Part shown: piece after piece, positions 26,682-38,345 of the stretch | Layout: every line of letters starts with the position of its first letter | Numbering within the stretch: the first letter of the stretch is position 1 | Assembly: GCF_964199755.1 (NCBI RefSeq) | Contig: NC_133901.1 | Coordinates: forward strand, 26,073,583-26,137,582 | Source of the DNA: Larus michahellis | Taxonomy: Eukaryota; Chordata; Aves; Charadriiformes; Laridae | Direction: 5' to 3' | DNA: 64,000 bases | The notes under the pieces: generated by a model | Told to the model about the DNA's origin: nothing | Seen by the model: only the letters and a program-made list of their open reading frames with translations | Database searches by the model: none | Made by a program: the position numbers and the translations under genes

Positions 26682-26701
26682 TTTTTTTTTTTTTTTTTTT
26701 T
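26682..26701. repeat. Poly-T tract (20 T)
   Basis: An uninterrupted run of 20 T, preceded by pyrimidine-rich sequence. No retroposed copy was recognised next to it on the minus strand. Confidence 0.95.
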
Positions 26702-28104
26702 AAAGTCATCTGGAATGTATTCCCTGCTCTGGTTCACGCTGTGTTGCTTTGTGTTGGAAATCCTGAACAAGGCATACTTTATTTGTAATATGCGGGAATG
26801 GCCTAGCATTCAACAAATGCTGCAAGCACTGAGCTTTACACTTTGTTTGAACTTTACTAACAACTTTAAAGGCAGCTGCACTAACTCCCCGAACTGTCCC
26901 TTTCAGTAAGGAATATCTCCAAGAGCGTGGACCCACTCCAGCAGCTTGTACAGGGCCACAGCAAGAGAAGGCCCACTGTTCTATAAACCTCCAGATCTTC
27001 ACTGGCGCGTCACCTACAAACTTAACCCCTCTCATGCCTTATCTCAAGTTTCCCCATCTCTTTCAGAAAAAGGTCTCCTTAAGATTCCCCTCCTCCCCAA
27101 GCACTCCATACTTGTTTCAGATCGCTACCGGTTTTTTTTTGTGAAGTTCTGATTTTCTATGAATAGTCTCAGGTTGTTGTAGGCTTACCTGAAAATTTCA
27201 CTAAAATGTTAGAAGCTCCTTCTTCCTAGTCATTACTGAAGATGAAAACACAGTGTTGATCCCTGTAATATCCCATTAGCACCATGTTACTCCTTCGCAC
27301 TCCCTTCAAAAAAAAAACACCAAAAACAACAAAAAGACCCTCTAAAAACATTGCCTTATATAAAGAAAAAGCCACATAGCATTTATCTAGTCAGTACATC
27401 CATTCTGCGTTTCTGAAAAAAGGCTTCAAGAATGGAAGGATCTCACAGGTTTACTACATTTGTCAGATGGCCAAGTGTCACCCCGCTGAAATAGTTTCAC
27501 CTGTTTTAATTGCTTGTTAGTTAAGCCAACCTGCCTTCAGTTGTGGGAAGAGTTTTATTTTAATTAAGATAGGCATGGGTACTTAATGCCAAAAAAAAAT
27601 GCGTATTATTACCTTACCATCTTCATTTACAGAATGTGCTATCTCCTCATTTATAATAAACCAGAGAGATTTGATCATAATTAACCTAAAAAGGCTATTC
27701 ATAGAAAAGGGCCCAGTTGTGATCTGATTAAAGTAGTCTAAAATCCTAGGGCCAAATTAAAATATCTTGTAATGTATCAAGTGAGTTAATACACTTTCTA
27801 TATCTCTCCCTACCCTCCACTCTTTTTTGTACCCCAACATACTCCTTTTAAAATGAATTTTGTCTTGCTTTTCCCCTCTCCAAAAGATAAAATATCGACT
27901 AATTTATTTACATACTAAAGCGTTAAACATAGACCTTTGCAAAATGCCTGGGAACTGACTATCATTTTCATATAGCCACTATAAAGTGAGTGTAGACTAC
28001 AAATCTTGCCATAAAAAATTCTAAGTTGACTTTTAGTCTGAATGCCACTGAAATTGGGGGTGGGGGGTGTAGTTGTGAGTCAGTTATGATGCAACTTGGC
28101 CCCA
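26702..28104. other. Non-coding, no recognised gene
   Basis: AT-rich sequence. A G-rich run, GGGGGTGGGGGG, lies at about 28056-28067. Confidence 0.55.
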
Positions 28105-28195
28105 GTGAGGTAAAGAATAAGGATTAAATCCTGACTTCACTGAAGTTAGTGGCAAGGCTCTTCTTCACTTCAGCTGGTGCAGGATTTCACCCTAG
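28105..28195. repeat. Ancient amniote palindromic repeat
   Basis: The segment carries GACTTCACTGAAGTTAGTGG, then TTCTTCACTTCAGCTGGTGC, then AGGATTTCACCC. This matches the widespread bird/turtle/crocodile repeat pattern CATTGAAGTCAATGGCAAA...TTGACTTCAATGGGAGCAGGATTTCACCC. Outer arms AAATCCTG (28126-28133) and CAGGATTT (28180-28187) are inverted, with an inner ACTTCA/TGAAGT palindrome. I cannot assign a database family name. Confidence 0.6.
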
Positions 28196-29429
28196 GTCAT
28201 ACGGCAGAATTTTAGCCTCTGTTTGAGGAGAAAATGAATTAACTGTCACATGCCAGACAGATGAACATAAAGCAAATTAATCTGTAACCAGAAAACAAGC
28301 CACAGGGAACATCACCATCACACACAGCTCCATACATCACGAGACCTTCTGTTCAGTATGAAAGCTATGAAGGTGCCTCTTTCTCCCTCCAGTTCCATAG
28401 TCTAGAAGCCTCCTTTGAACCGGCTTCAGGAGACGTCTCTGCTGCCAAGTCCTTTTCCATGAAGGAAGTCCAACTGTAACATCTCCCCGATTCTTGATTA
28501 ATTAGCAGGCTATCCCGCATACTCACGATATGTATTACATGTAGAAGTGGGCTCTGGCATGAGTCCAACCCAAAGTGTAGGAAGCTGAGTGAAAAATTCT
28601 CACCAGTAATAAAAACAGTTAGGGTAATGGAGCTTTTCAAAAAAGGAAAACATTTCATTTTCACTTTACATTTTTCTTCAAAACAGATGGATGTTTCGAA
28701 TGTGAATAAATACTAGAATGGGTTGAAAAATGAGCATATCTTACTAAGAAACTTTAAAAAAAAAAAGTTTTGCACTGTTCAGAATTTGAAAAAATGAAGG
28801 CCAACATTTGTCAATCCAACTTGGATGACATTGCAAAATGGTTTTAAAGAGCTAACACACGTATCTCTGAATAGTTCGTCCTGGAACACTATAAATCAGA
28901 AACTATTTCCAAGACTGTTAACAAAGATGAAAATCACACTAAACCTGTGTGCCACGCTGGTAAAGCAATAAACTTCTAAGGGTAGAGTGAATGCCACAGA
29001 ATTAGCTCTTATTTATGGGCCTTCTAGAAGTGAAAACTAGAGTTGGACAACTGGCCATAAAGTACCAGTGAAATCTATTAATCAGCAGCATGTGGCGAGG
29101 CTGTGGAGCAGGCACTGCTCTGCCAGGCTTTATTTTGCTTGGTGTTCACATGTCTTTTTACTCCTTCCTTTCCACATGCATCAAAACTTGATCTCCACTA
29201 AGCGTTATTTTAATAGGTTAAATTCTGTTCTCTCTCTGTTGGCCTCAAGATTCCTGCAAACTAAGGAAAATAAATGTAGAAACAGGGAGATTATTATGAC
29301 AACTCCCACACTCCATTAAATTCTCTCAGGAAAATACAAAGTGTGATAAGACAAACGGACTGAAGAAAACGGCTTAAAACCAGAAAGTGACTAAGGGTAA
29401 ATGGTACAGCAAACAGGCAGCCTGGGAAA
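28196..29429. other. Non-coding, no recognised element
   Basis: No gene, RNA or repeat was recognised. The minus-strand frame at 28365-28664 has no family resemblance. Confidence 0.55.
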
Positions 29430-29760
29430 CCCATCAGCGTTTACGGGACAGGGCCGGGGAAAAGGTGTGCAGTTGCACATCGCTGACTCGCCAGATGTTT
29501 CAGCCCCTGTACACCCCATGGGCAGCGAGAATGGAAGGCTTTGGTCAGCAGAAACCTGCCTTGCCCACGCTGTGGAGCTGGGAACAGGCTGGAAGCGGGA
29601 CCCAGCTCCATCCCTTCATCCTGGCTGAGACCTCCCGGGCTCTGGAGGATCCTCCGCCCAGCAGCTGGAAACAGACAGATCCTTTGCACCTCTCAGGCAA
29701 CACAAAGGGATCAAAAGTGGGGCAGGAAATCTGGCTGTGGGGCTCTTGTTCACGCTTAAC
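29430..29760. other. GC-richer island without recognisable gene
   Basis: This segment is clearly richer in G and C than its flanks and has a few CpGs. Long frames on both strands (for example 29387-29803 on +) reflect the lack of AT-rich stops. The plus-strand frame ends in phenylalanines coded by a poly-T run. No domain, splice boundary or promoter was identified. Confidence 0.45.
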
Positions 29761-29783
29761 ATGCCTTTTTCTTTTTTTCCTTC

Positions 29784-29801
29784 TTTTTTTTTTTTTTTTT
29801 T
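29784..29801. repeat. Poly-T tract (18 T)
   Basis: A run of 18 T following further T-rich sequence. Confidence 0.95.
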
Positions 29802-31789
29802 GAACAATGACAGGATTTTTAGGACTGGAGACACATCCAAACAGTGTCAGAAAAAGGAAAGGTTTTGATTACAGTTAGTTATCTGGCACTATCTATTTAG
29901 AAATGTCTGAACAAATAACTCCAATGTCAGATGCTCTAGTTCTGGCAGAGTAAAGAAATACGATTAGATCTGGCTGCCCAGATGTCCCAACGTTGAGAAT
30001 AATATTTTTAAGCACGAACTCATGTACTGCTGCTGTCATGTACTTCAATAGACTTATTTTGTTCTCATGGGCTATAAATTGTAATAAAATTGAACCAGAT
30101 TAATGGTTATAACTGGCCTCTCTTCTGTCATACATTATTTCAATAGAAAACAAGGGTCTTTATGGGCACAGACCTGAGTTCCTCTTCCCTGCGCTAACCT
30201 GCAGGCACCAGCCATTGCGCAGAACTGCAGAACTATCCAGAAGTAAGGGCTCCTAGTTTCTATTTCTTTCCACTGTGATGGCACATTTCCTACTGCCATA
30301 TGGTGTTTTCCACCTATATTTGTATAAATACACTTTTACCTATAAATATATTTTATATATAAACATACAAACCTATACATTTCTTCATGTTGTCATTTTC
30401 AATTATTTTCACCTGCTTTCATTCCTTTTCATTTCTAGGACCGCTGAGACGGCAACAGCTCCTATCAGATAGTTTTGGCTCTTTTCCAGCTATTTTTGTG
30501 CTGGCGGTTTGTTTCAGGCAGAGCTCTGTGCACTGGTTATCTTCCTGTTGTTGCGTTTGTGAAGTTCTTACTCTTATTTACAAAAGCAAGTGCTTGAACA
30601 TAAGTGACGAAGTAGATCATTTCCTTTTTTCTCACTTAAAGAAGAGCTCTTTGTTTGAAAAAGCACTTGAGGGTATCTGTTTTTCCGAATGGCTATCTAT
30701 ACTTTTTATTCATTAAAAGCAGACAAGCTCGAGACATGGAAGCGGGGTGTCTCATTTTTGCCTAAATCTTGTGCTATTTAGACCTGAATTTCAGCTTTAT
30801 ACACCCATCAGAAATGAACATCGAGAAAGCAGTTTTGACAGTAGGTGAGTGAAGTTCTCCGGTAAAAAGTTTCAGACAGATTGCTTTTCCCTGAAATGAA
30901 TACGCAAAAGGCTGCTTTTGCTTTCTCTTTAAAATTGCTCACAGGGGTCTCATTATTTGCACAGAGGTTTATATAATTGCACCACTCATATGATTTCAAA
31001 AACTGGTTTTTGTCTGGGTGTATAAAAAAGAAGAAAATAAATATTTTAATCTTTTATTTTTTCTTAATGTCTAGTAAGAAAGTTCAATTACAGCCTCTCT
31101 ACTTATAAAAATCATACAAAGGCTTCAAGTCTCAGCATGTTCCAGCAGTAAAGTGCAAACAATCTTGTGGTTACAAAGGCTACTTTGCTGAACCTCATTC
31201 CTTCTTCTCTCTCTCCCACCAGCTGAATAAATGAGAGACATATTTAGCAGCTTCAGTAGAAACTATTTTCTCATGCTCCCACTAACAAATCAGGGCAAGA
31301 AATGACAGTAAGTCACAGGATAGGAGCAAAGTACACAGAGAAAGAAGTAAATCAGAATTGATAAGGGAGGATGAGACAAATGGCGGGGGGGGGAAAGCCC
31401 AAACCCTAAATTCAGGCAGCAGATGAAACCTGAGCGGCACATACAAAACAGACAATGAGATGGTAGAGCATTACAATCTCTTTAAATCAGATTGTTTACA
31501 TTCATAATCATTTTAGAAGAACCAAAAGTAATGGCAACTATATATTTTTTTTAATCTTATTTTTTTTCCATTATTCCAGAATACCGTCATCATGGTAACG
31601 TAACATAAAGAGAAAACTACAAAAAAAAAGAAAGTCACAACACCCTAACTGGGGTACTGACTTGATTAGAAAAAAACCGCCACTTGTCGTGAATAAAAGT
31701 TACTAAAGTCTCAGAGTGCTGTATTTCTTCTTGTGTTTTGGCTCAGGCTCATTTTTAAACAAGATAAAACCTTTGCAAAGCACCTCCCA
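29802..31789. other. Non-coding, no recognised element
   Basis: AT-rich sequence with a nine-G run at 31385-31393 and AT-rich low complexity around 30310-30375. No gene or repeat family was seen. Confidence 0.55.
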
Positions 31790-31912
31790 GATTGCAGCCT
31801 GTGCCGGCTGCTCCTCACGGCTTCGGGAGGGTGATTGGGGTCTCCCCATCCAGCAAAGCTCTCGCCGAGTCCTGCGGCAACTGCTCCGGGGAGTGCAGGT
31901 TCTGGAAGTCAT
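31790..31912. promoter_or_regulatory. Short CpG-rich patch with inverted CCAAT cores
   Basis: CpGs cluster here (CTCACGGCTTCGGGAGG, CTCTCGCCGAGTCCTGCGGC). ATTGG, an inverted CCAAT core, occurs in GTGATTGGGG and in TCATTGGTTAAC. Short frames on both strands are not recognisable proteins. This could be a regulatory element. Confidence 0.22.
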
Positions 31913-32159
31913 TGGTTAACTTCCTATCAAACAGCTTTATACATTTGCAAGAATAAAAAGTTAGTCAAAACTAACATCGCCCCACGACAGCCCCCAGCAA
32001 CTGCTCTCCAGATGGATGCTGCTATTTGCTGTGTGGCCCAAGGAGCCTCTCCAGCCCCTCCCCAGCAGCAGATTGCTTTCTGGTACTTGCTCTTTCTGAT
32101 GGAAAGGAAGAAAATTGCGCCTAGCATGTTTTGAATTAGAATGGCTAAAGATTGTCCCC

Positions 32160-32520
32160 AAAACCAGTGCATTTAAATATATACAGGTCTCGCTCCAAAA
32201 TGTTACAATTCAGGTTTGATTTCTATGACCTTTACCACAGGCAGTAAACTTCAGACAGAAGACAGGGTGAGGTAGACTGTCCTAATTGCTCCACATACCC
32301 ACAATTAATCTATAGCCTCGCTACCCGGTTTTAATTTGCGGCAGAAGCTACCTCACCACATCAAAGATAGTGATTCACCTCTCCACTAATCAAAATTTGA
32401 AGAGCTACTACCAATAGTAATTAGAGAGCTAAGGCCAATCATTATGCAATTCAGCATTAATTAAACAATATTATAACAGTTTTCATTCAGCTCGCTGAGT
32501 GCACCAGGAATTTAGCCAAA
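32160..32520. promoter_or_regulatory. Candidate conserved non-coding element, homeodomain-rich
   Basis: This stretch is dense in developmental transcription-factor cores: ACAATTAATC, AGTAATTAGAG, CATTATGCAATTC, AGCATTAATTAAACAATA. These resemble homeodomain, POU-type and SOX-type sites, spaced a few bases apart, with no homopolymers or repeats. It has no open frame of note. By texture it is the best enhancer candidate in the window, but conservation is untested. Confidence 0.3.
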
Positions 32521-35500
32521 ATACCTTTCCAGAAATCTTTCGCTCTGTGTAATTAAACCCCCTCAGTCCCTCAGTAACTACAAAATTCAACCCCCTTTCA
32601 CTGTTAGAAGGTGAAGAAGAGTGAACATTCATACTCATTTGGATGATGCCCTCTTTCAATAATGATTAGGAAAAAAGGAGCTCAGTCCAGCTTTGTGCTT
32701 TTCAGCAATTACATACGCACTTAAAGAAAAGGTGACATAACAGACAATATACAGAGATGCCATGAATCAGTGTAGGTCCATTGATTACAGACCGTTTGGG
32801 ATTAAGGAAAATATTTGTTAAAAGTAGATGCACCAGTACTGCCCTTCAGTGACCCTTTCCACTCTCTTAAGTCCTATTTTAAACTCAGGTCTGTCTGTAA
32901 CTGGAAAAAACCGTGGTGAACTGGAGTCCAGCAGTTTTTCATGTTCTTATGAAACAGGTTCGGATAAAAGAGAGAAAGACCAATTCCTCAGCTTCAATGA
33001 ACTGACCAAAGTCCACCCTGGGACACAGCACCAGGCCACAGCACCTTAAAATCTGGATCTGGGCATGTAAATATGCAAAAAGCTAAGACAAATATCCTGC
33101 CAAGCATTTAAAAAGGTGTAACAAAAATTTTGATTGTGAAAAAAACCCAGTATACTAAAGACAGGAAAGAACTCAACATGATAAAATGAGCCCTTATTTG
33201 AGCTTTGTTTGCAACAAAAAAATCAGAATATAATTTGGCCAAACATATTATTATAACTCTGTCTACTGGGGACCAAGCCTGAGACAATGGGAGATGGTGC
33301 AAACCAAGAGAGAGACACCAGACTGATTTTATATGGGGATGCTCATTCCTTTGAGTATCCGCACGTACTGCTCCATGAATGCCATACAGGCAGGTGGGGT
33401 AAGGGATTCATCTGGAATGAAAGAAATCAAAAGCAAACCCCGCAGGATTTCCGCTTGGAGCATCTTCATGTGGACTCAGCCCTGGAGGTGCTGCTGCATG
33501 GCATCCTGGTTAGCCGAAGCAGCAGAGTACACCACAAATAACTAGCCAGCGAAGGCAACCGCTTGTGTGGCTAACACACAAGGACTTCAGGAGACCACAA
33601 GAGCTGTGCTTCAGACCCAGGTTAAGCTCAGTTTGGACCTAAGGCTCCTTTAATAATGCATTGATTAAATCTGCCAAACGCTTGGCTATAGCCGCAGCTA
33701 TGGGAATGACAAATGTTTAGCTGTTAAGTCTCCATGTTCTGCAGAGTCTTTTCTTTTTAGAAATCCTTCCTCTCTTGGTACTTCATATACCTTAAAAGAT
33801 GGCGCAGATGATATATATTGGGGCTCCAGGGCAGCTGGGAATGGCACTGATGCTAAAAGGAAGCTTTGCAACAACAGGATACAAAGGGACAAGACGTAAC
33901 GAAACATGAGCTTCCAAGTCAACCTACACGTCAGGGTTTATTTCCTAAGGAAAGACGAAAACAATGACAGTGCTCAGCTTCAAATCAAAATATTTTATTG
34001 GCATGCCACGCTGTACAAACGCTGTTGATGTGTAAGAAAGCAGAAACCTTGAGTAACTGTCAGCAGTAGATACAACACATCGTGCATCTGCCCAAGATAA
34101 CACTTCACAGTGTGTTTGGGGTTTTATCCCCTGTGTCCATTTGTCATTATTGTCCATTTCTAAGTTGGTGGCAGGTTGTTACATAGCATGATGCTATCCC
34201 TGCCGTCTCTTTCCTTTCTCCTAGGGTTATGCACAGTTTTTCCTCATCGTTTTTTAATGGAAAGTCTTTCATCATTTCTGGTAATGTAAGCAAATATCTT
34301 CCTAACACTGTCTTGTACTATTCATACTGGAACAGTAAGTGCCTTTTATCCAGTGTTGCCTTTTTTGTCACAGGGGCTGCACAATCTCCCTTGTTCCAGT
34401 TCTCCTTTACAGCAAATGAGTCTGGATTCTATTCCAATCTACCTTAGTTTTGCTTTCTGACTGTAATCAACAATCATAAAGAATCTCAGTATTTCTTTAC
34501 GTCGCTTCCTGCATCCTGTCCTAAATAGTTAAAACTGTTAACGGAGACTGATTTTAATAAGGCTGGGAAGAAAGATTCAGTTGGATCCTTTATTAGAATT
34601 TTATTGTCCATTTTGCTCAGTAACTCGCGAGGCAATTTCATTCTGGTGTACCTCAAACCAGGACACCTAGATGGCACAGCAATAAGAGATTGATGTGTTA
34701 GTCTAATTCACCCTCCTGTACACTGTTCTGTACAGGATAGTGGCCTTCAATCACATTTTTTTGACTTATTTGTACAACAACTTTTACAATATACACAACA
34801 GATTTAACTTTTATATACTTCGGTGCCAGCTTGCCATGTGAAATACCAACTGGAGTGGAAGCTCAAGTGTCATAAGCAGCACTGCTACATTCTGACTCCT
34901 TAACCCATCAATTATCTTCTTCTTGTCCACAAGATTACACAACACTCAACTTCTTGTCTGCACCCACCACAAACGTGAATCAGCAGCAGTGGTATCCATG
35001 CCCAAAGCATAAAGTCACATTTTGGATGTCAAGCTAGCTAGAATAGCAGAGTGGCCATATAAAAGCAAATGATAACATATGTTTACATTTTGTCCTGTTC
35101 ACAGTCACTGAGTTATGTCTCATAAACTCCTGAAAATGCCCTGGGAGATCAGAAAAGAAACCTAGCCAGGACTACACAACAAATAAACATGGAGACTTGT
35201 GATTCTCAGCTCTGCTAGATTATCTGCCCCCATAGAGACGTACATGGAGATACATACACACGATTCCCCATGATTTTCAGAAGTGACTGCCTGGTGGACG
35301 CCTATATTTCTGCATGCCAAAAGGATTCTTGTTTTCCGGGAACAGCTGAGCGCTTCTTTCTCTACAGTCATGGTGTGTGATTGCAGTGGGCAGGGAGCTC
35401 TCATCTCCTTCTCCCTTGAGCTCCTCTAATAAAAAGTGACTGAATTTTGTGCCCTTCCAGGCCTGATGTGGTGAAGAAAGAATGCACATGTTAAAAATTA

Positions 35501-37095
35501 AAAAATAATGGAAACCATTGCAAAGTTACACTTACGCACAAAGATTTTTTTTTATCATCATTGAAAGCGGGAGAGAGAAAAACTGAAGAGAAGGCTTAAA
35601 TATAAAGAAACTTTGAACTGCATGGATCAACATTTATTACATAAGTAGGTTTTTCAAAATTTGTCATCCTCCTCAATAACTATACAGAAGAGCTAACCCT
35701 GATTTCACAAGTCCCCATATGTTTTTTGTATTCTTTTTGTGTGTATGTTTTATTTCTTGCATCACTGAGTCACAAGATGCAGTCAAGGAATTAATTTGAA
35801 GCTTGAAAGCTAAAAGGAAAAAAGCCTCTATGTGTAGTTCTGTAGCCTCAGATTCTTGTATCTAACTACATAACATATTTTCTTTCCACAGGAGGTAGTT
35901 ATGACAAATTAGAAGTCTGAAAATTTTCTGATGGTGTAAAGGCTCCAGCTGTCACTAGGGAGATAGTGATCAGATTTCATAGCTGCATGGTCCCATGGCA
36001 CCACTAAGAGTTCCATATGGTCATCCAAATGTTTCAACTAAACCCAGAAAAAAAAATAAAAAAAATTCCACCATGGCTTTTGCTTTTGGAAAAATAAAGC
36101 TCTTCTTTGGAGGAATTTTTCATAAAGTGCCACTGATAAAAAAATCTTTCTTGATTTGGTTGTCTGAAAAGCAAATCATTGTCAGAGTCATCCTCTTTGT
36201 TTTGGGTTCAAGTGGATAGGAATAGCAGCAGTACAGGACACGTGCCTGAGCTCTAACTTTTTAATCTAGCACAACTTATGTAACACGAAGGAGGCTGGTA
36301 AGTGGACATGCAATGAATAATTAAGGTGTGTATATGTACATGGTGATAAACAGTAATTTCTTCAAACCACTTCCCTTTTGGTATAAAACCACCTCTGTTA
36401 AATTGTTAATGCTATTACTGTGGACAGAGACTCTTTCGTTCATGTCAAAGATGTCAGCATAAGCCTCACACAATAACAAATGACAAATGCATAATTTATT
36501 GATTCTTAAATGGCTATGTCCTTGGATGTATTTCTTATAACTAATTTGCTTGGAGACACATCTGGCTCCCGAAGATAGCATCTGTTTTAAAGAAGGTCAG
36601 TGCTATATTTTAAAGTTAAAGGCGGAAGAACATAATCTTTTATCTGCTGTGCTTCTCTGCTCTTTTAGCCCACAAATTCAGCTCTCACTCAATTCTGTCT
36701 ACTGATTTTTATATCAAATCAAAAATTAAGCAATCTGTCGTGCAGTTTTGAAACAGTGATAAATGTGTACAAGCACACTGTGTTTACAATCAAAACCACA
36801 AAGAGAGAAAGTATAGGCTTCCAGTGACCGAGCACTGTATGAACTGTATGGAATTAAATTCAATTGTGTTGGTACCGCTTTTCATTAACACTTCTTTTCT
36901 ACAAAGGTTACTCAATCTATCTATTCAATAAATGCTGCTTGCCTGCCCAGAGTTTGTTTTATTCAGATGTACTGCTTATGAATGTGAGTCTGAGATCTTC
37001 TTGCATAAAACCCGCAAACAATGAACACTGCGATGTTTATTCTGCGATTGGGCCATGAACCATGACTTCTACCCCAATTACTCTTGTACATGCAA
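32521..37095. other. Non-coding, no recognised gene
   Basis: AT-rich sequence. Frames at 33287-33541 (+) and 35162-35404 (-) have no family resemblance. No repeat family was recognised. Confidence 0.55.
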
Positions 37096-37167
37096 AGCCT
37101 GATCCTGCACACCACTGTTATTTCTGCATGATATTTATGCACATATATACTGCAAGTGACTTCAATC
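37096..37167. repeat. Ancient amniote dispersed repeat fragment (tentative)
   Basis: GCAAAGCCTGATCCTGCAC followed about 45 bp later by AAGTGACTTCAAT resembles the amniote pattern CCTGATCCTGCA...TTGACTTCAATGG. The copy is strongly diverged. Confidence 0.33.
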
Positions 37168-37379
37168 CATCTATCTTGGTTATTTCATCAAGTTTTCACT
37201 GAATTTTAGCAGTATTTATTCCACCCACCTCGTGGCCGGAACGATAAAATAGAAACAAATGCTTAAAATCAGCTTGAAGTTTACATTTAAATAGGCAGAC
37301 ACGAGTACAAATGATTTAGAAACTGCCATTTTAACCCTGTGATGAACAGCTAGGCACCTTTTGCTTTTATATTTCACCT

Positions 37380-37560
37380 TGCACCGTACACAAAATGTTT
37401 AATTATTTGAGGATTAATGGAGGTAGTTTATAATTAAGCTGAAGTATGAACTGATGTCATCATCTCAGTATGATGATATACATTTTTATGCCAAAGCACC
37501 TGTTGTTTTGGAAGGAAGCAGCTGATATCATTATCTACCCAGCCAGATAGCCTAGTTTCC
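37380..37560. promoter_or_regulatory. Candidate conserved non-coding element
   Basis: Clustered cores include TTTAATTATTTG, GGATTAATGG, TTATAATTAAGC, a CATCATCTCAGTATGATGAT inverted pair, and a CAGCTG E-box beside GATATCATTATC. It contains no repeats or homopolymers. An enhancer is plausible by composition only. Confidence 0.22.
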
Positions 37561-37949
37561 TGCTGCTTAAAAAATTATCCTAAGGGTTACCTAAGTTGGG
37601 GTAACACAGCGTTTACTTTTTCATGCCCAGGATAGGAGAGAATGCATAAAATGACTTTATTCTCAGTCAAAGGTAGAGGGGGGTCGGGGGTGGGTGTGAT
37701 GCTAAAACAGTTAACATTATTTGTGTGGAATACAAACCTTGCAATTTTTTTCATGCATGAATATACATGCAAAATGATATATAACAGATACATAAGTAAA
37801 TATATGATTGGACAAGAGTCTCTTATATAGCACAAAGGAGAACATCCTCTGCTTTGCCATGGACTCACTTTTCACCATAGGACTGACTCTGACCACTGTA
37901 TAGTAAAGGTTAACACCAGCCGAAGGTTAACTATCCAACGCCAGCTGGG

Positions 37950-38345
37950 GTTTTCTCCTGTGTTAGAGGTGATCAGCTGCCACCTTGTCCCTCGTCCCGG
38001 ATGTTATATGGAAAAGAGACTGCGAGGGCGATTTGGGAAGGGGGAAGCTGTGATAGAGGTACTCTGTTACGGCGGGTATTTTACAGCCATGAGGTCATTG
38101 CAGGATCTCATGCCAATACTATAAATTAAAGCCGCATGCATGAGGGCTGGGGAGCACCGAATCCGGGATCCACAACCAGCCCTGAGAGGTGCGTGCCTCC
38201 ACCCGTCCGAGCGGCACTCCGACAGAACGTGGAATCAAGCCCAGAGCGTTTCTAGCGTGCCTCCAACTATCAGGCTTTCCTCTGAACTGTGGCACTATGC
38301 CAGAGCTGTTCGTTTGGGTTGTCGTCAACCTGCACTACTATAAGG
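37950..38345. promoter_or_regulatory. CpG-denser patch with TATA-like sequence
   Basis: CpGs are frequent over roughly 400 bp (CTCGTCCCGG, CTGCGAGGGCG, TTACGGCGGG, CCGTCCGAGCGGC). CCAATACTATAAATTA at about 38113-38128 combines CCAAT and TATA-like cores, but they are closer together than in a usual core promoter. Frames at 38140-38343 (+) and 38119-38328 (-) overlap each other and resemble nothing known. An unannotated promoter or CpG-bearing enhancer is possible. Confidence 0.25.

Noticed and set aside
29387..29803. 138-codon plus-strand frame
   Set aside because: It lies in a GC-richer patch with long frames on both strands and ends in phenylalanines coded by a poly-T run.
37678..37694. G-quadruplex candidate
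   Set aside because: Only three separated G runs (6, 5 and 3), so a regular three-tetrad quadruplex is doubtful.
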